NCBI RefSeq assembly: GCF_020532645.1
Contig: NZ_JAJAUZ010000001.1
Location: 62,001-126,000, forward strand
Length of the DNA stretch: 64,000 nucleotides
DNA from: Streptomyces bambusae
GTDB taxonomy: Bacteria; Actinomycetota; Actinomycetes; Streptomycetales; Streptomycetaceae
Direction of reading: 5' to 3'
Made by a program: the position numbers and the translations under genes. Under the pieces are notes generated by a model. That model was given only the letters and a program-made list of their open reading frames with translations. It was not told the DNA's origin and made no database searches. Of this stretch, positions 25,322 to 34,933 are shown one piece after another; the first letter of the stretch is position 1; each line of letters opens with the position of its first letter.

Positions 25322-27640
25322 GTGGCCGAGGCGGCAGACATCCAGGGGAGCTCCCCCGCTCCTGCCCGCCGCTGGCTGCGGCGGGCGGTCGTTCTGCTCG
25401 CCGGGACACCCGTCCTGGCCGGACTGGTCTACGTCCAGGACCCCTCCGCGGCCCAGGCCGCCCCGAGCGCTCCGACCGCCCCCACGGCGCCGGGCACTCC
25501 CGCCGGGCCCCGCTCGGCCTCCTCGGCCGTGGACGTCTCCCTGGACTCCCTGACGCCCAGCGCGCCGGTGAAGGACGACACCCTCACCATCACGGGGACC
25601 GTCGTCAACCGCGGCGCCGAGACGATCACCGACGCCCACGTCGGCCTGCGGGTCGGATCCGCGCTCACCGACCGCAGCTCCCTGGACGACGTCACCGAGC
25701 GGACCTCCTACCAGCCTGGGGTCGACCCGCAGGAGATCGACTCGGCGTACGCCATAAAACTCCCGCCGCTCACCTCGAAGGTCGCCCAGCCCTTCACCCT
25801 CAAGGTCCCCGTGGCCAAGCTGGGACTCGACGACGAGGGCGTCTATCCGCTGGGCGTCTCGGTGTCCGGCCAGACCGACAGCCGACGCTACGAGCAGGTC
25901 CAGGGCATCGAGAGGACCCTGCTCCCGTGGCAGCCGGAGCCCGCCGCCAAGCGCGCGCAGATCAGCTACGTCTGGCCGCTGATCTCCACCACCCACCTGA
26001 CTGCCGAGACCGGCTCCGACGAAACCCAGACTCCGGTCTTCCAGAACGACGACCTCGCCGCCGAGCTCGCCCCGGGCGGCCGCCTGGAGCAGATGGTCTC
26101 CCTCGGCTCCGAGCTGCCCGTCACCTGGGTCATCGACCCCGACCTCCTCGCCAGCGCCGACGCGATGAAGGGCAACTACCAGGTCCGCACCGAGGACGGC
26201 GGTACCGTCCCCGGCCGCAACCAGGACGTCGCCAAGCGCTGGCTGAACGCCCTGGAGCAGGCCGTCCAGGGCAAGAAGGTCGTCGCCCTCCCGTTCGCCG
26301 ACCCCGACCTGGCCTCCCTCGCGCACCGCGGGAAGAACGTCTCCGGCTCGCTCGGACAGCTCCGGCCCGCCACCGACAAGGCCCGGCAGGCCGTGGAGAC
26401 CGTCCTGCACGTCACACCGTCCACGGACTTCTCCTGGCCGGTCGACGGCGCCGTGGACCCCTCCATCGTCAGCGTCGCCACCTCCGCCGGCGCCCACAAC
26501 GTGCTCGCCCGCAGCGACAGCTTCCGGGAGACCGGCTCCCTCGGCTACACCCCGTCCGCGGCCCGCCCGATCGGCGCCGGCCGCACCGCCGTCGTCGCCG
26601 ACGCCCGCCTGTCGACCGCCTTCGGCGGGGACATGCTCAACGCCGGGAAGTCCACCCTGGCCGTGCAGGAGTTCCTCTCCCACAGCCTCGCCCTGAACCT
26701 CCAGGACGCCGCCGGACCGCGCAGCTTCGTCGTCGCCCCCCAGCGCATGCCCACCACCGGCCAGGTGCAGAGCATGGCCATCGCCCTGCGCACCCTCCAG
26801 TCCGGGCGCTGGAGCCAGCCCGTGGACCTGGAGACCGCCGCCAAGGCCAAGCCCGACCCCGACGCCACCTCCCTGGTGCCCGGCGCCGGCCAGTACCCGC
26901 GCGCCCTGAGCCGCCAGGAACTGTCCCAGGACGCCTTCGAGCAGATCCGCGCCACCCAGGTCCAGCTCGGCAACTTCCAGGTGATCCTCACCAAGCCCGA
27001 GCGCGTCGACATCCCCTTCAACAACACGTTCAACCGGGAGATGTCCACCTCCTGGCGCGGCCGCGCCCAGGCGGGCCGGGTCTACCGCACCGAAACCCAG
27101 GACTACCTGCGCACCCTCACCGAGCGGGTGCAGCTGATCCCGAAGACGGATGTCACCCTCTCCGGGCACAGCGCGACCATCCCCGTGACCGTGCAGAACA
27201 GCCTCGTCCAGGACGTGGAAGGGCTGGTCCTCAGGCTGAAGTCGAGCAACTCCACCCGCCTGATGTTCAACGGCTCCGGCGTCGACGAGCAGGACGTCGC
27301 CGTCCAGGGCGGCCACAGCCAGTCGGTGAAGTTCACCGCGAACGCCACCGCCAGCGGCCCGGTCGAGGTCACCGCACAGCTCTTCACCAAGGAAGGCGTC
27401 CCGTACGGCAAGGAACGCCGCTTCAAGGTCGACGCCACCGAGATCACCCCCACGGTGATGCTCGTCATCGCGGGCGGCATGCTTCTCCTGGTCCTCGCCG
27501 GCATCAAGATGTACGCCAGCCGCAAGCGCGCCGCGGCCCGCGCCGCCTCGGAGCAGAGCACGCAGCCGAGTGACCCGACCCCGGACACCGGACCCGAAAG
27601 CGGGGACCCGTCCGGCGCGGGTGAGACAGTGGACCGTTGA
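25322..27640 (+). CDS. DUF6049-family secreted, membrane-anchored protein
   Basis: 772 residues. An Arg-rich start (RRWLRRAVVLLAGTPVLAGLVYV) followed by small residues is a signal peptide. The large extracytoplasmic part has an Ig-like region near the N terminus (VDVSLDSLTPSAPVKDDTLTITGTVVN), a central domain with PVTWVIDPDLL and DFSWPVDG, and a second beta domain (SATIPVTVQNSLVQDVEGL). One span, PTVMLVIAGGMLLLVLAGIKMY, near the C terminus and a basic cytosolic tail follow. Role unknown, but it is always close to murJ in Streptomyces and is here 46 bp upstream of it, suggesting a partner in lipid II export or envelope assembly. GTG 25322 is the likely start. Confidence 0.85.
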   Translation: MAEAADIQGSSPAPARRWLRRAVVLLAGTPVLAGLVYVQDPSAAQAAPSAPTAPTAPGTPAGPRSASSAVDVSLDSLTPSAPVKDDTLTITGTVVNRGAETITDAHVGLRVGSALTDRSSLDDVTERTSYQPGVDPQEIDSAYAIKLPPLTSKVAQPFTLKVPVAKLGLDDEGVYPLGVSVSGQTDSRRYEQVQGIERTLLPWQPEPAAKRAQISYVWPLISTTHLTAETGSDETQTPVFQNDDLAAELAPGGRLEQMVSLGSELPVTWVIDPDLLASADAMKGNYQVRTEDGGTVPGRNQDVAKRWLNALEQAVQGKKVVALPFADPDLASLAHRGKNVSGSLGQLRPATDKARQAVETVLHVTPSTDFSWPVDGAVDPSIVSVATSAGAHNVLARSDSFRETGSLGYTPSAARPIGAGRTAVVADARLSTAFGGDMLNAGKSTLAVQEFLSHSLALNLQDAAGPRSFVVAPQRMPTTGQVQSMAIALRTLQSGRWSQPVDLETAAKAKPDPDATSLVPGAGQYPRALSRQELSQDAFEQIRATQVQLGNFQVILTKPERVDIPFNNTFNREMSTSWRGRAQAGRVYRTETQDYLRTLTERVQLIPKTDVTLSGHSATIPVTVQNSLVQDVEGLVLRLKSSNSTRLMFNGSGVDEQDVAVQGGHSQSVKFTANATASGPVEVTAQLFTKEGVPYGKERRFKVDATEITPTVMLVIAGGMLLLVLAGIKMYASRKRAAARAASEQSTQPSDPTPDTGPESGDPSGAGETVDR

Positions 27641-27686
27641 GCGATGCCGTGGCCGGCCGGCCTGGGGACGATGAGGTGGGGTTTCG

Positions 27687-29891
27687 ATGAACGCGCCGTA
27701 CGACGGTGACCGCCCGCAGAGCGCGGGCAGTCCTGCGCCCTTCGGGGACACGGGTCAGGGCGCACCGCTGCCGGGTCAGGCGACTCCGCCCGCGCCCCCG
27801 CAGCCGGACCCGTACGTCCAGGACGCCTACGCCCACGACCCGTACCGGGCTCAGGACCTGTCCGCGCAGGATCCGGTGACCGAAGCCCTGTACGACCGGG
27901 CCGCGCACCCGCCGCCCCCGCCCGGCACCTTCCAGGAGCCCGGCCCGCTGTACGACAGCCCCGCTACGGCCGCGTACGGCCCCGACCCCCGGGTGTGGGC
28001 GCAGACCCCGCCGCCCGAGCCGGACGGCCCGTCCCGGCACCTGCCGTACGGGGACCACGCCACGACCACGCAGTTCGTCGGTGTGGACGCCCTGGTCACC
28101 ACGGCCGCCGACGAGCAGCCCGAGCCCGACGCCTTCGCGCACCTCTACCGCGACCAGCAGGCTCCCGCCCCGCGCGCCCCCGGCCAGGCGCCGGCCCCCG
28201 CTCCCGCCCCCGTGCCGGAGGCCCCGGTGGCCACGCCCGCGCCGAGCAAGCCGGCCGGCCGGGCCGCCAGTCTGCTGAAGTCCTCGGCGCTCATGGCGGC
28301 CGGCACGATCGTGTCCCGCATCACCGGGTTCCTGCGCACCCTGGTGATCGCTGCGGCCATCGGCGTCGGCACCCTCAACGACACCTACCAGGTCGCCAAC
28401 ACCCTGCCGACGATGATCTACGTCCTCGTCGGCGGCGGCGCCCTGAACGCCGTCTTCATCCCGCAGCTCGTGCGGGCCATGAAGAACGACGACGACGGGG
28501 GAGAGGCGTACGCCAACCGCCTCCTGACCCTCGTCGTGGTTCTCCTCGCCGGCGTCACCACCGTGTGCGTGCTCGCCGCCCCGCTGTTCATCCGGATGAT
28601 GTCGACGAAGATCGCGTCCGACCCGGAGCAGCTGGAAGTGGCCGTGGCCTTCGCCCGCTACTGCCTGCCCACCATGTTCTTCATGGGCATCCACGTGGTG
28701 CTCGGTCAGATCCTCAACGCACGTGGCCGCTTCGGCGCGATGATGTGGACCCCCGTCCTCAACAACATCGTCGTCATCGCCACCTTCGGCGCCTTCATCT
28801 GGGCCTTCGGCGGCTTCACCGAGTCCGGCGTCACCGCCGGGAACGTCACCGCCGACGGTGTACGGCTCCTCGGCATCGGCACCCTGCTCGGCCTCACCGT
28901 CCAAGCCCTCGCGATGCTCCCCTACCTGCGCGACGCCGGCTTCAAGCCCCGCCTGCGGTTCGACTGGAAGGGCCACGGCCTCGGCAAGGCCGCCCGCCTC
29001 GCCAAGTGGACGTTCTTCTTCGTCCTCGCCAACCAGATCGGCCTGGTCGTCGTCACCCAGCTCGCCACCTGGGCCGGTTCCGTCGCAGAGAAGCAGGGCC
29101 ACCCCGGCACCGGCATCACCGCCTACAACTACGCGCTCCTGCTCTGGCAGATGCCGCAGGCCATCATCACCGTCTCCGTGATGACGGCGGTCCTGCCCCG
29201 GATCTCCCGCTCCGCCCACGACGGCGACGCCGCCGCCGTCCGCGACGACATCTCCTACGGCCTGCGCACCTCGGCCGTCGCGATCGTGCCCTGCGCCTTC
29301 GCGTTCCTCGCCCTCGGCGTCCCGATGTCCACCCTGCTCTACGCGGGCTCCGGGGCCGGCGCCCAGAACATCGGCTACGTGCTGATGGCCTTCGGCCTCG
29401 GCCTCATCCCGTACTCCGTGCAGTACGTCGTCCTCCGCGGCTTCTACGCCTACGAGGACACCCGAACGCCCTTCTACAACACGGTCATCGTCGCCTCCGT
29501 CAACGCGGCCGTCTCCGCCGTCGCCTTCTTCGTCCTGCCCGCCCGCTGGGCCGTGGTCGGCATGGCCGTCGCCTACGGCCTCGGCTATGCCGTCGGCGTC
29601 GGCGTCGCCTGGCGCCGGCTGCGCACCCGCCTCGGCGGCGACCTCGACGGCGCCCACGTCATCCGCACGTACGCCCGCCTCGCCGGCGCCTGCCTCCCGG
29701 CGGCCGTGCTGGCCGGTGCCGCGGGCTTCGGCATCACCCGAATGCTCGGCAGCGGAGTCGGAGGTTCCCTCCTGTCCCTGGCCGCCGGCGGGATCGTGCT
29801 GCTGGGCGTCTTCCTCGCCGCCGCCAAGCGCATGCGGATCGACGAGCTGAACGCGATGGTCGGCATGGTGCGCGGACGCCTCGGGCGCTGA
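27687..29891 (+). CDS. murJ: Lipid II flippase MurJ (MviN family)
   Basis: 734 residues. About 190 N-terminal residues are Pro/Ala/Tyr/Gln-rich and disordered, then a 14-helix MOP-superfamily core begins LLKSSALMAAGTIVSRITGFLRT, with NDTYQVANTLPTMIY, GGGALNAVFIPQLV and later YGLRTSAVAIVPCAF. It moves lipid II across the membrane for peptidoglycan synthesis. Unlike the mycobacterial homologue, it has no fused kinase-like domain; that part is the next gene. ATG 27687 with GAGGTGGGG upstream. Second in the operon. Confidence 0.95.
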   Translation: MNAPYDGDRPQSAGSPAPFGDTGQGAPLPGQATPPAPPQPDPYVQDAYAHDPYRAQDLSAQDPVTEALYDRAAHPPPPPGTFQEPGPLYDSPATAAYGPDPRVWAQTPPPEPDGPSRHLPYGDHATTTQFVGVDALVTTAADEQPEPDAFAHLYRDQQAPAPRAPGQAPAPAPAPVPEAPVATPAPSKPAGRAASLLKSSALMAAGTIVSRITGFLRTLVIAAAIGVGTLNDTYQVANTLPTMIYVLVGGGALNAVFIPQLVRAMKNDDDGGEAYANRLLTLVVVLLAGVTTVCVLAAPLFIRMMSTKIASDPEQLEVAVAFARYCLPTMFFMGIHVVLGQILNARGRFGAMMWTPVLNNIVVIATFGAFIWAFGGFTESGVTAGNVTADGVRLLGIGTLLGLTVQALAMLPYLRDAGFKPRLRFDWKGHGLGKAARLAKWTFFFVLANQIGLVVVTQLATWAGSVAEKQGHPGTGITAYNYALLLWQMPQAIITVSVMTAVLPRISRSAHDGDAAAVRDDISYGLRTSAVAIVPCAFAFLALGVPMSTLLYAGSGAGAQNIGYVLMAFGLGLIPYSVQYVVLRGFYAYEDTRTPFYNTVIVASVNAAVSAVAFFVLPARWAVVGMAVAYGLGYAVGVGVAWRRLRTRLGGDLDGAHVIRTYARLAGACLPAAVLAGAAGFGITRMLGSGVGGSLLSLAAGGIVLLGVFLAAAKRMRIDELNAMVGMVRGRLGR

Positions 29892-30008
29892 TGCGCACAA
29901 CCATCGCCCCCCGCCGCGTGTCGTGCATAGCGACGGACTGTGGGCACAATTGGCATGGCTTTGCAGACTGGCCGACAGCGCGCAACGGATGGGGAGGCAG
30001 GAACGACG

Positions 30009-31742
30009 GTGGCGGAACGTAGCACAGCTGCCGTCGACGTGGCCGACAACAGCGGCGACAAGCCGCTGGCCGCCAACGCGGCGAAGGCCACGGCCGACGG
30101 GGCAGCGGAGACCCAGGCCCGGACAGCCCAGCAGCAGCCGGACACCGGCACGCCCGAACCCGAGACCGACCGCAAGACCGCAGCGACCACCGCCGCACCC
30201 GAGCTGCACAGCGGCCACAAACTCGCCAGACGCTACCGCCTGGAAGAGTGCGTCACCCGTCTGGACGGTTTCAGCAGTTGGCGCGCCATGGACGAAAAAC
30301 TGCGCCGCGCAGTCGGCGTGCACCTGTTGCCCGCCGACCACCCCCGCGCCCGGTCCGTCCTCGCCGCCGCCCGGTCCTCCGCCCTGCTCGGCGACCCCCG
30401 GTTCGTCCAGGTCCTCGACGCAGTGGAGGAGAACGACCTCGTCTACGTCGTCCACGAATGGCTGCCCGACGCCACCGAGCTCACCGCCATCCTGGCCGCC
30501 GGCGCCCTCGAACCGCACGAGGCGTACCAGCTCGTCAGCCAGGTCTCGCAGGCCATGGCCGCCGCCCACCGCGAAGGCCTCGCCCACCTACGGCTCACCC
30601 CGAGCGCCATACTCCGCACCTCCACCGGCCAGTACCGGATCCGCGGGCTCGCCGTGAACGCCGCCCTGCGCGGCATCACCAGCCAGCACCCCCAGCGCAC
30701 CGACACCGAGGCCATCGGCGCCCTCCTGTACGCCTCCCTCACGCAGCGCTGGCCGTACGAGAACGACGCCCACGGCCTCACCGGACTCCCCAAGGGCGTC
30801 GGTCTCCTCGCCCCGGACCAGGTCCGCGCGGGCGTCCACCGCGGCCTGGGCGAGCTCGCCATGCGTGCGCTCGCCAATGACGGCGCCACCGCGTCCCGCC
30901 AGGAACCGGCCTGCACCACCCCCGAAGAGCTCGCCAAGGCCGTGGCCGCCATGCCGCGGATCCGCCCGCCCGAGCCCTCCTTCGCCGCCCCGCCGGACTA
31001 CCAGCACACCACCTACCAGCAGGGCACCTACGGCCGGCCGCCGCAGCACCCCGGCACGGCCGCCACCACCACGATGGCCGTACCGCCGCCGCTGCAGAGC
31101 CGCACCGGCCGCGCTCTCAAGTGGGGCGTTGCCGCGCTGCTCATCGCCGCCCTCGGACTCGGCAGCTGGCAGCTGGCCGATGCCCTCATCGACCGCCTCA
31201 ACGGCGGTGCCGGCCACACCCAGGTCCAGGACGAAGGCACCGACGACGCCCCCAAGAAGAAGGCCCTCGTCCAGCTCAAGATCGAGGGCGCCGAGGAGTA
31301 CTACCCCGACGGCAACCCGCAGGACCGATCCGGCGTGGCCAAGAGCTACGACGGGGACTCCGGCACCTTCTGGAAGTCCCGCACCTACCGAGACGGTCCG
31401 CGTCTTGCCCCGTACAAGCAGGGTGTCGGCATCGTCTACGACCTGGGCGCCGCCCGGGACGTCTCCACCGCCGCCATCGCCCTGCGCTACGGCTCCGGGC
31501 ACACCACGATCAACCTCTACGCAGCCGACTCGCTGTCCCCCTCGGGCAGCGTCGACGCGATGAAGCAGATCGGCACCGGTACCACTTCGGGAACGAACCT
31601 GAAGATCGCCGCCAAGAAACCGGTGAAGACCCGCTACGTTCTCCTCTGGATCACCGACGTCCCCTACTCCGCCGGGGACCAGGAGAGCGGCTCCATGGCC
31701 GGCTACAAGCAGGCCATCACGGATGTGAAGTTCTCCGGCTGA
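30009..31742 (+). CDS. Membrane pseudokinase with extracellular discoidin-like domain (MurJ partner)
   Basis: 577 residues. After a disordered 65-residue start, residues about 65-290 follow the protein-kinase fold (LARRYRLEECVTRLDG, then ELTAILAAGALEPHEAYQLVSQVSQAMAAAHREGLAHLRLTPSAIL). The catalytic HRD is replaced by HLRLTP, no DFG is present and the ATP Lys position is not clear, so it should be inactive. One span (WGVAALLIAALGLGSWQLADAL) leads to an outside domain of about 150 residues resembling the F5/8 type C (galactose-binding-like) fold. In mycobacteria the pseudokinase is fused to MurJ and, when phosphorylated, binds an FHA protein; here it is separate. GTG 30009 chosen (GGAGG upstream); ATG 29955 is in frame. 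Confidence 0.85.
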   Translation: MAERSTAAVDVADNSGDKPLAANAAKATADGAAETQARTAQQQPDTGTPEPETDRKTAATTAAPELHSGHKLARRYRLEECVTRLDGFSSWRAMDEKLRRAVGVHLLPADHPRARSVLAAARSSALLGDPRFVQVLDAVEENDLVYVVHEWLPDATELTAILAAGALEPHEAYQLVSQVSQAMAAAHREGLAHLRLTPSAILRTSTGQYRIRGLAVNAALRGITSQHPQRTDTEAIGALLYASLTQRWPYENDAHGLTGLPKGVGLLAPDQVRAGVHRGLGELAMRALANDGATASRQEPACTTPEELAKAVAAMPRIRPPEPSFAAPPDYQHTTYQQGTYGRPPQHPGTAATTTMAVPPPLQSRTGRALKWGVAALLIAALGLGSWQLADALIDRLNGGAGHTQVQDEGTDDAPKKKALVQLKIEGAEEYYPDGNPQDRSGVAKSYDGDSGTFWKSRTYRDGPRLAPYKQGVGIVYDLGAARDVSTAAIALRYGSGHTTINLYAADSLSPSGSVDAMKQIGTGTTSGTNLKIAAKKPVKTRYVLLWITDVPYSAGDQESGSMAGYKQAITDVKFSG

Positions 31743-31769
31743 CGGAACGGCACAGGAGGGGGCACACCG

Positions 31770-32459
31770 TTGGACGACTCCGCACCCGGCGACATCAGCG
31801 ACCAGGAACTCCTGGCACGGCATGTCGCCGGGGACCCCGACGCCTTCGGTGAGCTCGTACGCCGCCACCGCGACCGGCTCTGGGCCGTCGCCCTGCGCAC
31901 CCTCGGCGACCGAGAGGAGGCCGCCGACGCCGTCCAGGACGCCCTCGTTTCCGCCTATCGCGCCGCCCACACCTTCCGGGGCCAGTCCGCCGTCACCACC
32001 TGGCTGCACCGGATCACCGTCAACGCCTGCCTCGACCGGGCCCGCAAGGCCGCGACCCGCCGCACCTCCCCGCTCAACGACACCGAGCGCCTGGAGAGCC
32101 TCCTGGAGCCGCACGAGTCGGCCGAGGCACCCGCCGAACGCCAGGACCTCCACCGGGAGCTCCTGGCCGCACTCAGCACCCTCCCCGCCGAACAGCGAGC
32201 CGCTCTGATCCTCGTCGACATGCAGGGATACCCCGTGGCGGAGGTCGCCCGCATCCTCGACGTACCGACCGGCACCGTGAAGAGCCGCTGTGCGCGCGGC
32301 CGCGCCAGACTCCTCCCGATGCTCACTCATCTGCGCGCAGGTCCCGGGGGTAGCAGTGACTCCGACCGGGGAAGGAACCGGTCGCAGGGGACAGCCGTCC
32401 CACCAGCAGCAGAACCCAGGGACCCAGATGCCGTGAAGGGCGGAGGTGGAAGAGCGTGA
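31770..32459 (+). CDS. sigM: ECF sigma factor SigM
   Basis: 229 residues. Sigma-70 region 2 (QELLARHVAGDPDAFGELVRRHRDRLWAVALRTLGD with the DREEAADAVQDALVSAYRA -10 recognition helix) and region 4 (LSTLPAEQRAALILVDMQGYPVAEVARILDVPTGTVKSRCARGRARL). A 40-residue polar tail follows. Start is TTG 31770, with an AGGAGGG ribosome site 8-14 bases upstream; no ATG or GTG fits as well. The stop overlaps the anti-sigma start by four bases. Place beside trxBA and parAB matches SigM loci of actinobacteria. Confidence 0.93.
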   Translation: MDDSAPGDISDQELLARHVAGDPDAFGELVRRHRDRLWAVALRTLGDREEAADAVQDALVSAYRAAHTFRGQSAVTTWLHRITVNACLDRARKAATRRTSPLNDTERLESLLEPHESAEAPAERQDLHRELLAALSTLPAEQRAALILVDMQGYPVAEVARILDVPTGTVKSRCARGRARLLPMLTHLRAGPGGSSDSDRGRNRSQGTAVPPAAEPRDPDAVKGGGGRA

Positions 32460-33388
32460 CTTCTACGACCGGCGCGATCCGGCACCCTGACGTCTCGGAG
32501 ATCTCCGACCTGACCGAGGGCCTGCTCTCCCCGGCCCGGACGGCCGAGGTCCGCGGGCACCTGACCGACTGCGCCCTGTGCGCCGACGTCAGGGACTCCC
32601 TCGAGGAAATCCGCGGCCTGCTCGGTACCCTGCCGGGCCATCCCCGGATGCCCGCCGACATCGCCGGGCGGATCGACGCCGCCCTCGCCGCTGAAGCCCT
32701 CCTCGACGCGACCTCCCCCGAGGCCCGTCCGGTGTCCGCAGACGACGAGACCACCCCGGTAGCCGAAGCACCGGCACCCGATGTTTCACGTGAAACACCG
32801 CGCCCGGTGCCCGCCGCAGACGTCCGGAGCACCGGTCCCGACCGGCCCGCCGGCCGCGGGCGCGCCGCCACCGGACCCGGTCTCCGCTCCCGCCGCCGCA
32901 TCGCTCTGGGAGCCCTCACCGGCGCCGCCGTCCTCGCCTTCGGCGTCTTCCTCACCCAGAACATGCAGACGTCCTCCACCGACGCCAAGAAGGACGCCGG
33001 CACCTTCTCCGCCAGCCTCCCCTCGGGAGAGTTCACCGCCGCCGAGCTGGGGGGAACCGTTCAGCAGCTGCTGAACGGCGAGAGCACGGATTCCGGCGCC
33101 AAGACCTACCCGGTACCGAACTCGCTCGGAGCCGACACCAAGGAAGCCGGCACCAAGGGCGCCGCCCCGCCGCTGCCCGCATGCGTCCGCGCAGGCACCG
33201 GCCGCACCGAGCCGCCGCTGGCCGCCGAACAGGGGACCTACCAGGGCACCGACGTCTACCTGGTCGTCCTCCCCCACCCCGGCGACAGCCGCGCCGCAGA
33301 CGCCTACCTCGTCGATGCCGGCTGCGAGACCGCCGCCCCCCAGGGCAAGGGACAGGTCCTCTTCGAGAACACCTACCCGCGTCCCTGA
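32456..33388 (+). CDS. Zinc-binding anti-sigma factor for SigM
   Basis: 310 residues, start GTG 32456, overlapping the sigM stop (GTGA). The ZAS motif is His-x3-Cys-x2-Cys in RGHLTDCALC (about H35, C39, C42). An intracellular linker with the VSRET peptide encoded by parS 11 leads to one membrane span (RIALGALTGAAVLAFGVFL), then an extracytoplasmic domain ending in conserved Cys pairs (PACVRAG and DAGCETAAP) that might form a disulphide. It should hold SigM at the membrane until an envelope signal releases it. Confidence 0.9.
   Translation: MTSTTGAIRHPDVSEISDLTEGLLSPARTAEVRGHLTDCALCADVRDSLEEIRGLLGTLPGHPRMPADIAGRIDAALAAEALLDATSPEARPVSADDETTPVAEAPAPDVSRETPRPVPAADVRSTGPDRPAGRGRAATGPGLRSRRRIALGALTGAAVLAFGVFLTQNMQTSSTDAKKDAGTFSASLPSGEFTAAELGGTVQQLLNGESTDSGAKTYPVPNSLGADTKEAGTKGAAPPLPACVRAGTGRTEPPLAAEQGTYQGTDVYLVVLPHPGDSRAADAYLVDAGCETAAPQGKGQVLFENTYPRP
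32782..32797. other. parS site 11 (inside anti-sigma gene)
   Basis: Perfect tgtttcacgtgaaaca within the coding sequence, translated as Val-Ser-Arg-Glu-Thr in the linker between the zinc domain and membrane span. Confidence 0.92.
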
Positions 33389-33418
33389 CGGCTCGCCCTG
33401 TGGTCACGCGGACCGTCC

Positions 33419-33446
33419 GGGAATGCACGCGCCGTAGGATCCGTTG
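33419..33446 (+). promoter_or_regulatory. SigR-type promoter of trxBA
   Basis: GGGAAT at 33419-33424, then an 18-base spacer, then GTTG at 33443-33446. This is the GGAAT-N18-GTT consensus of the disulphide-stress sigma factor SigR, 70 bp upstream of the trxB start, where the S. coelicolor trxBA p1 promoter lies. Confidence 0.85.
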
Positions 33447-33515
33447 GGTGGGGTGAGACCAAGCACCGGCCCCCCGGTAGTCAGCAGGCAGTCCGCAGAG
33501 ACGAGGAAAACACCC

Positions 33516-34475
33516 GTGAGCGACGTCCGTAACGTGATCATCATCGGCTCTGGGCCGGCCGGTTACACCGCCGCCCTGTACACCGCACGCGCTTCGCTCA
33601 AGCCGCTGGTCTTCGAAGGTGCCGTCACTGCCGGTGGCGCCCTCATGAACACCACCGACGTGGAGAACTTCCCCGGCTTCCGCGACGGCATCATGGGCCC
33701 GGACCTCATGGACAACATGCGCGCCCAGGCGGAGCGCTTCGGCGCCGAGCTGGTCCCGGACGACATCGTCTCCGTCGACCTGACCGGTGAGATCAAGACC
33801 GTCACCGACACCGCCGGCACCGTGCACCGCGCCAAGGCCGTCATCGTCACCACCGGCTCGCAGCACCGCAAGCTCGGCCTGCCCAACGAGGACGCCCTCT
33901 CCGGCCGCGGTGTCTCCTGGTGCGCCACCTGCGACGGCTTCTTCTTCAAGGACCAGGACATCGCCGTCGTCGGCGGCGGCGACACCGCGATGGAGGAGGC
34001 CACCTTCCTCTCGCGCTTCGCCAAGTCCGTCACCATCGTCCACCGCCGTGACAGCCTGCGCGCCTCCAAGGCCATGCAGGACCGCGCCTTCGCCGACCCG
34101 AAGATCAAGTTCGCCTGGGACAGCGAGGTCGCCGCGATCCACGGCGAGCAGAAGCTCACCGGCCTGACCCTGCGCAACACCAAGACCGGCGAGACCTCCG
34201 AGCTGCCCGTGACCGGCCTGTTCATCGCCGTCGGCCACGACCCGCGCACCGAGCTGTTCAAGGGCCAGCTGGAGCTCGACGACGAGGGCTACCTCAAGGT
34301 CGACGCCCCCTCGACCCGCACCAACCTCACCGGTGTCTTCGGCGCCGGCGACGTGGTCGACCACACCTACCGCCAGGCGATCACCGCCTCCGGCACCGGC
34401 TGCTCCGCAGCCCTCGACGCCGAGCGCTTCCTCGCCGCGCTCGCCGACGCCGAGACCGCGGCCGCGACCGCCTGA
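33516..34475 (+). CDS. trxB: Thioredoxin reductase
   Basis: 319 residues, usual length. FAD site [19 protein letters not shown] at the N terminus, active dithiol CATC at about residues 136-139 (WCATCDGFF), NADPH loop [12 protein letters not shown], and the FAD motif [16 protein letters not shown]. It passes electrons from NADPH to the thioredoxin encoded 58 bp downstream. GTG 33516 with ACGAGG upstream. SigR-type promoter ahead of it, so oxidative thiol stress should induce it. Confidence 0.98.
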   Translation: MSDVRNVIIIGSGPAGYTAALYTARASLKPLVFEGAVTAGGALMNTTDVENFPGFRDGIMGPDLMDNMRAQAERFGAELVPDDIVSVDLTGEIKTVTDTAGTVHRAKAVIVTTGSQHRKLGLPNEDALSGRGVSWCATCDGFFFKDQDIAVVGGGDTAMEEATFLSRFAKSVTIVHRRDSLRASKAMQDRAFADPKIKFAWDSEVAAIHGEQKLTGLTLRNTKTGETSELPVTGLFIAVGHDPRTELFKGQLELDDEGYLKVDAPSTRTNLTGVFGAGDVVDHTYRQAITASGTGCSAALDAERFLAALADAETAAATA

Positions 34476-34533
34476 CACCCCGAGCTTCCCCAGCTTCCCC
34501 CACCCCACCGCAGTAAAGAAGAAGGAGGCCGCT

Positions 34534-34872
34534 GTGGCCGGCACCTTGAAGAACGTGACCGACTCGACCTTCGAGGCCGACGTCCTCAAGAGCGAGAAGC
34601 CCGTCCTGGTGGACTTCTGGGCCGAATGGTGCGGCCCGTGCCGTCAGATCGCCCCGTCCCTGGAGGCCATCGCGGCCGAGTACGGCGACCAGATCGAGAT
34701 CGTCAAGCTCAACATCGACGAGAACCCGGACACCGCCGCCAAGTACGGCGTCATGTCCATCCCGACCCTGAACGTCTACCAGGGTGGCGAGGTCGCCAAG
34801 ACCATCGTCGGTGCCAAGCCCAAGGCGGCGCTCCTGCGCGAGCTCGACGGTTTCGTCGAGCTGAACGCCTGA
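34534..34872 (+). CDS. trxA: Thioredoxin
   Basis: 112 residues with the classic WCGPC active site (Cys at about 33 and 36) in [16 protein letters not shown] and the cis-Pro loop [15 protein letters not shown] 34534 with GAAGGAGG. Second gene of trxBA. The stop is 10 bp before parS site 12 and a terminator. Confidence 0.98.
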   Translation: MAGTLKNVTDSTFEADVLKSEKPVLVDFWAEWCGPCRQIAPSLEAIAAEYGDQIEIVKLNIDENPDTAAKYGVMSIPTLNVYQGGEVAKTIVGAKPKAALLRELDGFVELNA

Positions 34873-34881
34873 CCGCCACAC

Positions 34882-34897
34882 CGTTTCACGTGAAACA
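34882..34897. other. parS site 12
   Basis: Core exact; first base c. Its last two bases are also the first two bases of the trxA terminator stem. Confidence 0.9.
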
Positions 34898-34921
34898 GGG
34901 CCGCCCTCCGGGGCGGCCCTG
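34896..34921. terminator. Terminator between trxA and the convergent GNAT gene
   Basis: Perfect 11-bp stem cagggccgccc / gggcggccctg with loop tccg, followed by tttcc on the + strand. Confidence 0.85.
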
Positions 34922-34933
34922 TTTCCGTTGTGG

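Noticed and set aside
31770..31790. An ATG or GTG start for sigM
   Set aside because: No such codon lies at proper distance from the AGGAGGG site; TTG 31770 fits best.
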